A stretch of DNA of 64,000 nucleotides from CAZXWK01 sp964644675 (GTDB taxonomy: Bacteria > Actinomycetota > Coriobacteriia > Anaerosomatales > JAAXUF01), in assembly GCA_964644675.1 (NCBI GenBank), contig CAZXWK010000003.1, positions 35,121-99,120 of the forward strand, in the 5' to 3' direction. The notes below the pieces were generated by a model. It worked only from the letters and a program-made list of their open reading frames with translations. It searched no databases and was not told the DNA's origin. This document shows, piece after piece, positions 8,425-15,109 of the stretch (its first letter is position 1; each line of letters starts with the position of its first letter). Position numbers and translations under genes: made by a program.

Positions 8425-9231
8425 GTGTCCGCCACCTGGCGACTGCTGATCGACGACGGCCCGGCCGAGGGCGCCTGGAACATGGCCCTCGACCGGGCCG
8501 TTCAGCTCGCCCGCGAGGCGGGCGACGTGCCGCCCACGCTTCGGCTCTACGGCTGGAAGCGTCCGACGGTGACGCTCGGACGGTTCCAGAGCGCCGACGG
8601 TGTCGACCTGCCCTTCTGCGCCGAGGCTGGCATCGACGTCGTGCGCCGCTTCACCGGGGGGCGCGGCGTCCTGCACGACGACGAGGTCACGTACTCGATG
8701 GTCGCGTCGACCGCCGACGGCGTGCCGCGCGGCGTCGCGGCGTCGTACCGGGCGCTGAGCGCGGGTCTGGTGGAGGCGTATCGGGCGCTCGGTGTCGCCG
8801 CGGAGCTCACGCCGCGGCCCCGAGGCTCGGGCGCCTCGTCGGCGTGCTACCTGCACGCGACGCAAGCGGATCTTTCGCTTGGTGCGGCCAAGCTCTCCGG
8901 CTCGGCGCAGGTCTGGTACCGCGAGACCGTCCTCCAGCACGGTTCGTTCACGCGCACCCGCGACACCCGCCGAGAAGCCCGCGTTTTCGGCCTCGGGCCG
9001 GAGGACGAGGCGCGGCTGGCGGCAGAGACGTCCACGCTCGCGGATGCGCTGGGCTGCGCGCCGGCGCGCCAAGCCGTGATCGACGCGATCGTCGCCGGCG
9101 TGGAGGAGGGACTGGGCGTACGGCTCGAAATCGGGACACTGCGAGACGGCGAGCGTCGACTCGCGGATGACCTGCTGCGGGAGGCCCGCGAGGTCGAGAC
9201 GGTACCGCGGCGTGTCAGAGACTCAAGCTAG
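8425..9231 (+). CDS. Lipoyl/octanoyl transferase of the LipM/LplA family
   Basis: Cofactor transferase of 268 residues, placed to lipoylate GcvH encoded three genes upstream. It carries the biotin/lipoate ligase core RRFTGGRGVLHDDEVTYS. A cysteine (C141, SSACYLHAT) stands in the position of the catalytic Cys of octanoyl-ACP:GcvH transferase LipM, and the lysine K156 (AAKLSGSAQ) and QHGSF motif match both LipM and lipoate ligases. The Cys favours LipM-type chemistry, but lipoate-protein ligase cannot be excluded. Start GTG at 8425, 10 bp after gcvPB. No lipoyl synthase (lipA) gene is in the window. Confidence 0.8.
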   Translation: MSATWRLLIDDGPAEGAWNMALDRAVQLAREAGDVPPTLRLYGWKRPTVTLGRFQSADGVDLPFCAEAGIDVVRRFTGGRGVLHDDEVTYSMVASTADGVPRGVAASYRALSAGLVEAYRALGVAAELTPRPRGSGASSACYLHATQADLSLGAAKLSGSAQVWYRETVLQHGSFTRTRDTRREARVFGLGPEDEARLAAETSTLADALGCAPARQAVIDAIVAGVEEGLGVRLEIGTLRDGERRLADDLLREAREVETVPRRVRDSS

Positions 9232-9303
9232 AGTGCAGCTAGAGCGTCCGAAGCCGCGGTGCTTACGGTACAATCGGTGGTGACGTCGAGAGGGAGGCGG
9301 CTC

Positions 9304-9615
9304 ATGAGCGACAGCGAGGAGCGGGACGACGTTCTGCTCGACTTGGAGAGCAAGACCAACGAGGAGCTTCGCGGCATGCTCGACGAGCTCTACGCTGAGG
9401 AGCAGCGGGTCTCGTACCGCAGACGCGTGCTGCACGGGAAGATCGACATCCTTCGCGCCGAACTCGTGCGTCGCCTGAAGGCGAACCGCGAGGCGGGGGA
9501 GGACGTCATCAGCGCCCGCGACGTCGATCGGCTGATCGACATCCTCGCCAACGACCTGCGCGGCGTCTCCCGATACGACGTGACGACCGGCGAGGACGAG
9601 GACGACGAGTTATAG
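9304..9615 (+). CDS. RsiG-like small coiled-coil protein with a c-di-GMP-binding-type motif
   Basis: Acidic, mostly helical protein of 103 residues. Residues E33, S37, R40, H44 and D48 in EQRVSYRRRVLHGKID fit the pattern E-X3-S-X2-R-X3-Q-X3-D that defines the c-di-GMP-binding helix of the actinobacterial anti-sigma factor RsiG, with His in place of Gln. Only one copy of the motif is present, as described for the homodimeric RsiG of Rubrobacter, versus two in Streptomyces. The ATG has a strong GGGAGGCGG site; a TACAAT that could be a -10 lies at 9269-9274. No WhiG-type sigma gene is adjacent. Family membership is by motif only; c-di-GMP binding and anti-sigma activity are inferred. Confidence 0.6.
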   Translation: MSDSEERDDVLLDLESKTNEELRGMLDELYAEEQRVSYRRRVLHGKIDILRAELVRRLKANREAGEDVISARDVDRLIDILANDLRGVSRYDVTTGEDEDDEL

Positions 9616-9655
9616 GGCGTCTGCACGCGCGGGCGCTACCGACGAAGGAGGACGT

Positions 9656-9919
9656 GTGGCCAGCAGCATCAACGAGCGACTCAAGCAGCTTCTTGAGGAC
9701 CTGACGAGCGATCCCGTCGAAGAGCGCGTGGTCGAATACGTCATCCGAGAGGTCCACAACGGCCGCACGCTCATGGAAGTCATCAACGACCCGTACGTTC
9801 GCAACCGCTTGAGCGACGAGAAGCGCGAGGAGATTCTGCAGAACCCCGAGATCCTCGACGCGCTCGAAGAGGAGATCCACTCGGCGTTCCGCGCTCCCGA
9901 CATCGGTTTCTCGAGCTGA
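9656..9919 (+). CDS. Small conserved-looking helical protein, unknown function
   Basis: An 87-residue soluble, charged protein with no signal peptide or membrane segment. The GTG start is preceded by AAGGAGGA, supporting that it is real. The sequence (INERLKQLLEDLTSDPVEER, VVEYVIREVHNGRTLMEVIN) is predicted helical and resembles a small adaptor. It lies between the RsiG-like gene and the FHA/FtsR pair, all on one strand with short gaps, so a regulatory role is possible but not shown. I do not recognise the family. Confidence 0.7.
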   Translation: MASSINERLKQLLEDLTSDPVEERVVEYVIREVHNGRTLMEVINDPYVRNRLSDEKREEILQNPEILDALEEEIHSAFRAPDIGFSS

Positions 9920-9945
9920 CGTGATCCTGAGAGGTGAGTCCCGCC

Positions 9946-10386
9946 ATGTCTGAGTGCCCCGCATGCGGTGCAGAGGTCAAGCCCGACGATCGGGTCTGCC
10001 CGGCGTGCGGCGTGGAGCTCTCCGGCGCGACCGCCTCGTTCGAGCCGGTCGGGGTCGCCGAGGCGGGCGGTAAGCGTACCGCCGAGGACGTCGACGGGCC
10101 CGTGCTCATCGTCCGCAAGGGTCCGCAACCGGGGGAGCGCTTCTTCATCGACCGCGCCCGCCTGACGATCGGCCGCGACCCCGAGAGCGACATCTTCCTC
10201 AACGACATGACCGTCTCGCGCACCCACGCGGTGATCGAGGCGTCCGGCGGCTCCGTGCACGTCACGGACTCCGGATCGCTCAACGGCACCTACCTCAACG
10301 GTGACATCGTCGAGTCGGCCACCCTTGCCGACGGTGACGTGGTGCAGATCGGCACGTTCCAGATGGTCTTCCTCGGCGGATCGTAG
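9946..10386 (+). CDS. Zinc-ribbon plus FHA domain protein (GarA/OdhI-like context)
   Basis: Protein of 146 residues. Residues 1-25 form a zinc ribbon (CPACG ... CPACG) and residues about 45-145 an FHA phosphothreonine-binding domain with the signature LTIGRDPESDIFLNDMTVSRTHA and GSLNGTYLNG. The gene directly downstream is an FtsR-like MerR regulator, the same order as garA-ftsR in mycobacteria and corynebacteria. GarA carries an N-terminal phosphoacceptor Thr motif; here that segment is replaced by the zinc ribbon, so autoinhibition by a Ser/Thr kinase may work differently. The ATG follows AGGTGA with 8-bp spacing. Confidence 0.85.
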   Translation: MSECPACGAEVKPDDRVCPACGVELSGATASFEPVGVAEAGGKRTAEDVDGPVLIVRKGPQPGERFFIDRARLTIGRDPESDIFLNDMTVSRTHAVIEASGGSVHVTDSGSLNGTYLNGDIVESATLADGDVVQIGTFQMVFLGGS

Positions 10387-10395
10387 GGAGCATCG

Positions 10396-11106
10396 ATGAC
10401 GGGTCGCGACTATCTGACGATCGGAGAGGTCGTCCAGCGGCTGCAGGGCGCCTACCCCGACCTCTCCATCTCCAAGGTGCGCTTCCTCGAGGAAGAGGGG
10501 CTCGTTGCCCCCGAGCGCACCGCCGGCGGCTACCGGAAGTTCTCGCAGGCCGATATCGCGCGGGTCGAGATGATCCTGCGCCTGCAGCGCGAGCACTTCC
10601 TCCCCCTCGCGGTCATCCGCGAGAAGCTCGCGGACTTCGATCGCGGGCGCATCCCTCCGGAGCTTCAGCGCAGCCCGGTCGGCATGACCGAGCCCCTGCC
10701 GCTGGTGGCCGAGGATGAGGGACCTCTCGCGCTCGAAGATGCGCCGTCGGCACTGGGTATCCCCGTGTCGTTCCTGCGCGAGCTCGCCGAGTTCGGTCTG
10801 GTCATCGTATTCAAGACCGACGACGGCGCCGACGCGATCTCGCGCGGTGACGTGCAGATCGCGCACGCTGCCTGGGAGCTTCGTCGCTTCGGCGTCGAGC
10901 CGCGCCACCTGCGCATGTACGAGAACTTCTCGGAGCGCGAGGCGACGCTGTTCTCGCAGATCCTGATGCCCGCGTTCAGGCACCGGACGCCCGAGACCAA
11001 ACAGAAGCTCGCCGAGACCCTCGTCGAGCTGGGCTCGCTCACCGACGAGCTGAAGAGCCGCCTGCTCAGGCGCGCCTTGGGCAAGGCCTTCGAGGATCTC
11101 TCGTAG
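10396..11106 (+). CDS. MerR-family transcriptional regulator, FtsR-like
   Basis: Protein of 236 residues with an N-terminal MerR winged helix: LTIGEVVQRLQG, ISKVRFLEEEGLVAPERTAG and GYRKFSQADIARVEMILRLQ. In FtsR of Actinobacteria this domain activates ftsZ transcription, and the IRFLEAEGLV variant of the helix-turn-helix is shared. The C-terminal half (about 110-236) is a second helical region with its own MerR-like segment. It starts 9 bp after the FHA gene and is likely co-transcribed. The regulatory target is inferred from the family only. Confidence 0.82.
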   Translation: MTGRDYLTIGEVVQRLQGAYPDLSISKVRFLEEEGLVAPERTAGGYRKFSQADIARVEMILRLQREHFLPLAVIREKLADFDRGRIPPELQRSPVGMTEPLPLVAEDEGPLALEDAPSALGIPVSFLRELAEFGLVIVFKTDDGADAISRGDVQIAHAAWELRRFGVEPRHLRMYENFSEREATLFSQILMPAFRHRTPETKQKLAETLVELGSLTDELKSRLLRRALGKAFEDLS

Positions 11107-11107
11107 G

Positions 11108-11554
11108 ATGACGGCGTCGGCCGACACCGCCGGTCCCGGACCCGCCGACGCGGGGCTGGGACACCCCCCGCTCGACCAGATCCCCTTCGCGCACGCGAGC
11201 GAGCGCGTTGCCGCCGAGATCCTCGACTTCTACCGCATCCGCTGGGAATACGAGCCCAAGACCTTCCCGATCGAGTGGGACGGCAAGGGCAACGTGATCG
11301 CGTCCTTCACCCCCGACTTCTACCTGACCGACTTCGACGTCTACATCGAGCTCACCACCATGAGCCAGAAGCTCGTGACCAAGAAGAACCGCAAGGTCAG
11401 GCGCTTGAGGGAGCTCTACCCCGACGTGAACGTCAAGATCTTCTACCAGAAGGACTTCCGGAGACTGCTCGCTCGCTTCGGCGTGCCGTCGGAGCCGGTG
11501 TCGCATGCCGACGGCGGCGGCGTCGTCGCGTCGTCCGGGGATGGCGCCACGTGA
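11108..11554 (+). CDS. Uncharacterised protein with PD-(D/E)XK-like nuclease signature
   Basis: Protein of 148 residues. The central segment has E38 (AAEILDFYRIRWEYEP), then TPDFYLTDFDVYIELTT followed by lysines (SQKLVTKKNRKVRRL), a spacing reminiscent of the E...PD...ExT...K core of restriction-endonuclease-like folds. The N-terminal 20 and C-terminal 20 residues look disordered. Its ATG is 1 bp after the ftsR-like stop, and its TGA overlaps the hpt GTG by 4 bp, so it is translationally coupled to purine salvage. Function unknown; nuclease activity is only a fold-based suggestion. Confidence 0.7.
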   Translation: MTASADTAGPGPADAGLGHPPLDQIPFAHASERVAAEILDFYRIRWEYEPKTFPIEWDGKGNVIASFTPDFYLTDFDVYIELTTMSQKLVTKKNRKVRRLRELYPDVNVKIFYQKDFRRLLARFGVPSEPVSHADGGGVVASSGDGAT

Positions 11555-12096
11555 CCGTCGAGCTGCCGTCTTCCTGTGATCGCGTGCTCCTCGACCGCGC
11601 CGCCATCGACGCGAAGGTCGCCGAGCTCGGTGGGCAGCTCGCAGAGGACTACCGCGGACGTGACCTGCGACTGATCACGGTGCTCAAGGGAGGCCTGTTC
11701 TTCACCGCCGACCTGTGCCGGGCGATCGATGCGCCGCTCAAGCTCGACTTCCTGGCCGTCTCGCAGTACACCGCCGGTGTCGGCGGGGCCGTTCGGGTGA
11801 CCAAGGACCTCTCCGACGACATCGACGGTGCCGACGTCGTGCTCGTTGAGGACGTGGTCGACACCGGATTGACCGTCAACTACGTGCTGTCGCTGCTCCG
11901 TGCGCACTCACCGGCGAGCCTTGCGGTGTGCGCGTTGCTCGACAAGCCCGCGCGCAGGATCGCAGAGGTCCCGATCGCGTACCGAGGGTTCACCATGCCC
12001 GACCGCTTCCTGGTCGGCTACGGGCTGGACCTCGAGGGTCGCTATCGGAACCTGCCCTGCATCGCGACCCTTCGCGACGAGGCGGTCCTCGCGTGA
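11551..12096 (+). CDS. hpt: Hypoxanthine phosphoribosyltransferase
   Basis: Purine salvage enzyme of 181 residues converting hypoxanthine (and guanine) with PRPP to the nucleotide. The PRPP-binding loop is VVLVEDVVDTGLTVNYVL, preceded by LITVLKGGLFFTADLCRAI, and the C-terminus has the base-binding YRGFTMPDRFLVGYGLD. The GTG start overlaps the stop of the nuclease-fold gene, and its TGA overlaps the ATG of the K+ channel gene by 1 bp. Usual bacterial length. Confidence 0.94.
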   Translation: MTVELPSSCDRVLLDRAAIDAKVAELGGQLAEDYRGRDLRLITVLKGGLFFTADLCRAIDAPLKLDFLAVSQYTAGVGGAVRVTKDLSDDIDGADVVLVEDVVDTGLTVNYVLSLLRAHSPASLAVCALLDKPARRIAEVPIAYRGFTMPDRFLVGYGLDLEGRYRNLPCIATLRDEAVLA

Positions 12097-13097
12097 TGGC
12101 CAGGCGCCTGCGGCTGGCGATCTTCATGCTGCTCGGGGTCGTCGTTGCGGGCACCCTCGGCTACATGGTCATCGAGCGCTGGTCGTTCATCGACGCGATC
12201 TACATGACCGTCGTCACGGTGGGGACCGTGGGCTTCTCGGAGGTCCATCCGCTGTCCTCCGCGGGCCGGGTGTTCACGATGGCGCTCATCCTCTCCGGGG
12301 TCGGCGCGCTCGGCTTCGCCTTCGGGCAGTTCGTCGATTTCACGTTGGAAGGGCACCTGCAGGGCATGCTGGAAGGACGACGTATGGACAAGCTCATCGA
12401 GGAGACGTCAGGCCACACGATCGTCGCCGGACTCGGCCGCGTCGGCGCGGTCGTGGCGCAGGCCCTCGAGGAAGAGGGCGCACCGTTCGTGGTCGTCGAC
12501 AGCGACCCCGAGCTCGCGCAGGTCGCGCGCGAGCACGGGTGGCTCTACCGCATCGGCGACGCGACGGAGGAGGAGGTCCTGATCGAGGCGGGCGTGACGC
12601 GCGCCGGAAGCCTCGTGACCGCGCTCTCCGGCGACGCCGAGAACCTTTTCGTGACCGTGAGCGCCCGCGCGCTCAATCCTTACATCTTCATCGTCGCGCG
12701 CTCTTCGCACCAGACCACCGAGGGAAAGCTGCTCAAGGCAGGCGCGAACCGCACGATCACGCCCAACGTCATCGGTGGTCGCCGCATGGCCTCGATGGTC
12801 CTGCACCCGACCGTCTCGGACTACCTCGACATCGTCACAGGGGGGGAGGGTGTCGAGTTCCGGCTGCAGGAGGTCGAACTGTCAGGCGGTTCCGTCTTCG
12901 AGGGTCGAACTATCGCCGAGAGCCGCATCCGCGAGACGACCGGCGCCCAGGTCGTCGCGGTCGTACACCCAGACGGTGGCGTCGACGCGAACCCGTCGGC
13001 CGCCTCGGTGCTGAGAGCGGGGGACCGGCTCGTCGTGCTCGGGACGCTCGAGCAGGTCGCGTCGCTCGCCGATGGTGCGTGCGTCATCAAGCAGTGA
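12096..13097 (+). CDS. Potassium channel with RCK (TrkA-N and TrkA-C) domains
   Basis: Two-transmembrane K+ channel subunit of 333 residues: TM1 at about 7-24, pore helix, TM2 at about 57-79, a cytoplasmic RCK NAD-binding domain with GLGRVG (112-117), and a TrkA-C domain at about 245-330. The selectivity filter reads TVGTVGFSEVHP; the canonical TVGYG is changed to TVGFS (residues 44-48), so the second filter glycine is Ser. The ATG overlaps the hpt stop. It probably gates K+ flux in response to a ligand bound by the RCK domain; ion selectivity with this filter is not certain. Confidence 0.88.
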   Translation: MARRLRLAIFMLLGVVVAGTLGYMVIERWSFIDAIYMTVVTVGTVGFSEVHPLSSAGRVFTMALILSGVGALGFAFGQFVDFTLEGHLQGMLEGRRMDKLIEETSGHTIVAGLGRVGAVVAQALEEEGAPFVVVDSDPELAQVAREHGWLYRIGDATEEEVLIEAGVTRAGSLVTALSGDAENLFVTVSARALNPYIFIVARSSHQTTEGKLLKAGANRTITPNVIGGRRMASMVLHPTVSDYLDIVTGGEGVEFRLQEVELSGGSVFEGRTIAESRIRETTGAQVVAVVHPDGGVDANPSAASVLRAGDRLVVLGTLEQVASLADGACVIKQ

Positions 13098-13103
13098 TCG
13101 TCA

Positions 13104-13121
13104 CACCCCGCGCCCGGGGTG
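13104..13121 (+). terminator. Candidate intrinsic terminator after the K+ channel gene
   Basis: CACCCCG and CGGGGTG can pair over a 4-base loop (CGCC), giving a 7-bp GC-rich stem followed directly by TTTC. It lies 6 bp after the channel stop and 48 bp before apt. The T tract is short, so efficiency is uncertain. Confidence 0.4.
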
Positions 13122-13168
13122 TTTCAGGTACCCTATCCAAGACCGCACGACCGTGCCGAGGAGGACCC

Positions 13169-13684
13169 GTGGATCTGAGCTCCTACATTCGCGACATCCC
13201 GGATTGGCCCAAAGAGGGCGTCATCTTCAAAGACATCACCCCACTGCTCGCGAGCCCGGAGGGCTTCAAGCAGAGCATCGACACGCTCGCCGACGCGTAC
13301 GCCGACGCCGGCGTCACCAAGGTCCTCGGCGCTGAGGCCCGCGGCTTCATCTTCGGAGGCGCGCTCGCGTATCGTCTCGGCGCCGGCTTCGTGCCGGCGC
13401 GCAAGCCGGGCAAGCTGCCCTGGAAGACCACGTCGGTGAGCTACGACCTGGAGTACGGCACCGACTCGCTCGAGGTGCACGCCGACGCGCTCGGTCCCGA
13501 CGACGTGGTGCTCATCGTCGACGACGTGCTTGCGACCGGCGGCACGGCCGCGGCGAAGGCGGAGCTCGCCGCCGCGACCGGCGCGACGGTCGCCGGATTC
13601 GCCTTCCTCATCGAACTCGACTTCCTCGGCGGGCGCGACAAGCTTCCCGCAGGCAAGATCATCTCGCTCATCCACGTCGAGTAG
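13169..13684 (+). CDS. apt: Adenine phosphoribosyltransferase
   Basis: Salvages adenine with PRPP to AMP. It has 171 residues, starting at GTG after GAGGAGGACCC, with the family opening SYIRDIPDWPKEGVIFKDIT, the substrate segment GAEARGFIFGGALAYRLGAG and the PRPP motif VVLIVDDVLATGGTAAA. Together with hpt 1 kb upstream and the AzgA-type permease at 29-30 kb it supports active purine scavenging. Confidence 0.95.
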   Translation: MDLSSYIRDIPDWPKEGVIFKDITPLLASPEGFKQSIDTLADAYADAGVTKVLGAEARGFIFGGALAYRLGAGFVPARKPGKLPWKTTSVSYDLEYGTDSLEVHADALGPDDVVLIVDDVLATGGTAAAKAELAAATGATVAGFAFLIELDFLGGRDKLPAGKIISLIHVE

Positions 13685-13791
13685 TCGCCCGTTCGGGCGG
13701 TTGAGAGGCCCTCGGTGGTATCATGAGGGCGTCCGGCCGCCCGACGCGGGCGGTACCTCGAGTCGTAGCCGAGTCGCAGCAGGAGGTCGGG

Positions 13792-14922
13792 GTGCGGGCC
13801 GTACCTCACTCAGCAGTCGCGCGCATCGCCGCGGCCGCCCTCTCCGTGGTTCTCCTCGCGGGTTCTGTCGCGCCCGCGTTCGGCGCCCCCGTCACCAACG
13901 CCAAGATCGAGGCGAAGCGTGCCGAGGCGGAGGCCGCCGCGAAGAAGCTCGACCAGCTGGCGACTGACCTCGAGATGCGCTACGAGGAACTCGGGCAGAT
14001 CGAGGAGGCCGTCGCCGACACCCGTGCGCGGATCTCGCAGGCGGAGAGCGAGCTGTCGAGCGCGACGGCCGAGGTCGACCGGTCCGAGTCGCTGCTCAAC
14101 ATGCGTGCGATCAACATCTACCGCTCGGGGCCGGTCGACATCGTCGCGGTGTTCGTGGGCGCGACCGACTTCCAGGACTTCATCTCCCGCCTCGACATGA
14201 TGCGCCGTATCGGTCGCAACGACGCATCGCTCGTCGCGGCGGTCAAGGACGCCCGACAGCGCGTCGTGACCGCCAAGCAGGCGCTCGAAGCGCGCCAGAC
14301 CGAGCAGGTCGCGCTGCGGGACCAGGCGCGTATCAAGCAGACCCAGGTGCAAGAGGCGCTCGAGGCCCAGCAGGCGTACCTCAACACGATCAACTCCGAG
14401 CTCAAGAAGCTCATCGCCGCGGAACGGGAGCGGCAGGAGCGGTTGGCTGCCGAGCGCGCTCGCGCCGCCGCGGCGGCCGCACGGGCAGCTGCGGCGCGTT
14501 CGGGCAAGACGCTCCCGTTCGACGAGGCCAAACTCGGTGCGGGCCATCCCGAGGCGGTCGAGCTCGCCAAGAAGTATCTGGGTGTCCGCTACGTCTGGGG
14601 CGGGACGACGCCCTCGGGGTTCGACTGTTCCGGCCTGATGCTCTACGTCTACGCGAAACTCGGCGTGAGCCTGCCGCGCACGAGCCGGTCGCAGTTCCAC
14701 GCGGGCGCCTACATCCCGCCCGACCGGCTCGACCTGCTCAAGCCGGGCGATCTCGTCTTCTTCGGCGTGAATGCCGATCCGGACCTGATCCACCACGTGG
14801 GGATGTACTGCGGCGACGACCAGTTCATCCATGCCCCTGCGTCGGGAGACGTCGTGCGGATCACGTCGCTGTCCGGCCGTATCGAGAGTCGAGGCGACTA
14901 CGTCGGTGCGGCTCGGCCCTAG
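13792..14922 (+). CDS. Secreted coiled-coil NlpC/P60 peptidoglycan endopeptidase
   Basis: Cell-wall hydrolase of 376 residues. The signal peptide ends near VAPAFG; a long coiled coil rich in Lys/Glu/Ala/Gln (about 35-230) with a charged RARAAAAAARAAAAR end follows, then the NlpC/P60 domain with catalytic C279 (SGFDCSGLM), H335 (IHHVGMYCG) and H347 (FIHAPASGD). The layout matches RipA/CwlO-type D,L-endopeptidases used in daughter-cell separation. The GTG at 13792 sits behind AGGAGGTCGG; an ATG at 13723 is in frame but has no ribosome site. TATCAT at about 13719-13724 could be a -10 element. Confidence 0.92.
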   Translation: MRAVPHSAVARIAAAALSVVLLAGSVAPAFGAPVTNAKIEAKRAEAEAAAKKLDQLATDLEMRYEELGQIEEAVADTRARISQAESELSSATAEVDRSESLLNMRAINIYRSGPVDIVAVFVGATDFQDFISRLDMMRRIGRNDASLVAAVKDARQRVVTAKQALEARQTEQVALRDQARIKQTQVQEALEAQQAYLNTINSELKKLIAAERERQERLAAERARAAAAAARAAAARSGKTLPFDEAKLGAGHPEAVELAKKYLGVRYVWGGTTPSGFDCSGLMLYVYAKLGVSLPRTSRSQFHAGAYIPPDRLDLLKPGDLVFFGVNADPDLIHHVGMYCGDDQFIHAPASGDVVRITSLSGRIESRGDYVGAARP

Positions 14923-15109
14923 GCCTGGGACGGGGTCTGGCCTCGGTTCGGTCGCCCGCGGGAAACCAGGTACTGCGTCCGAGCGGGTATCGCGGTCCGG
15001 ATATGCGTCGGCGCGCGCCTGATACGGCGCTCTACCAGCGTAATCGCGGTAGTTCCGTGTGGTATCATGCGGCCTACGCCGCACCGGCGGACCGAGTGAG
15101 AGGACGCGC

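Noticed and set aside
13700..15075. Identical TATCATG blocks at about 13719 and 15063 as a shared regulatory element
   Set aside because: Only about 10 bp are shared (GTGGTATCATG-like); probably two similar -10 regions rather than a specific operator.
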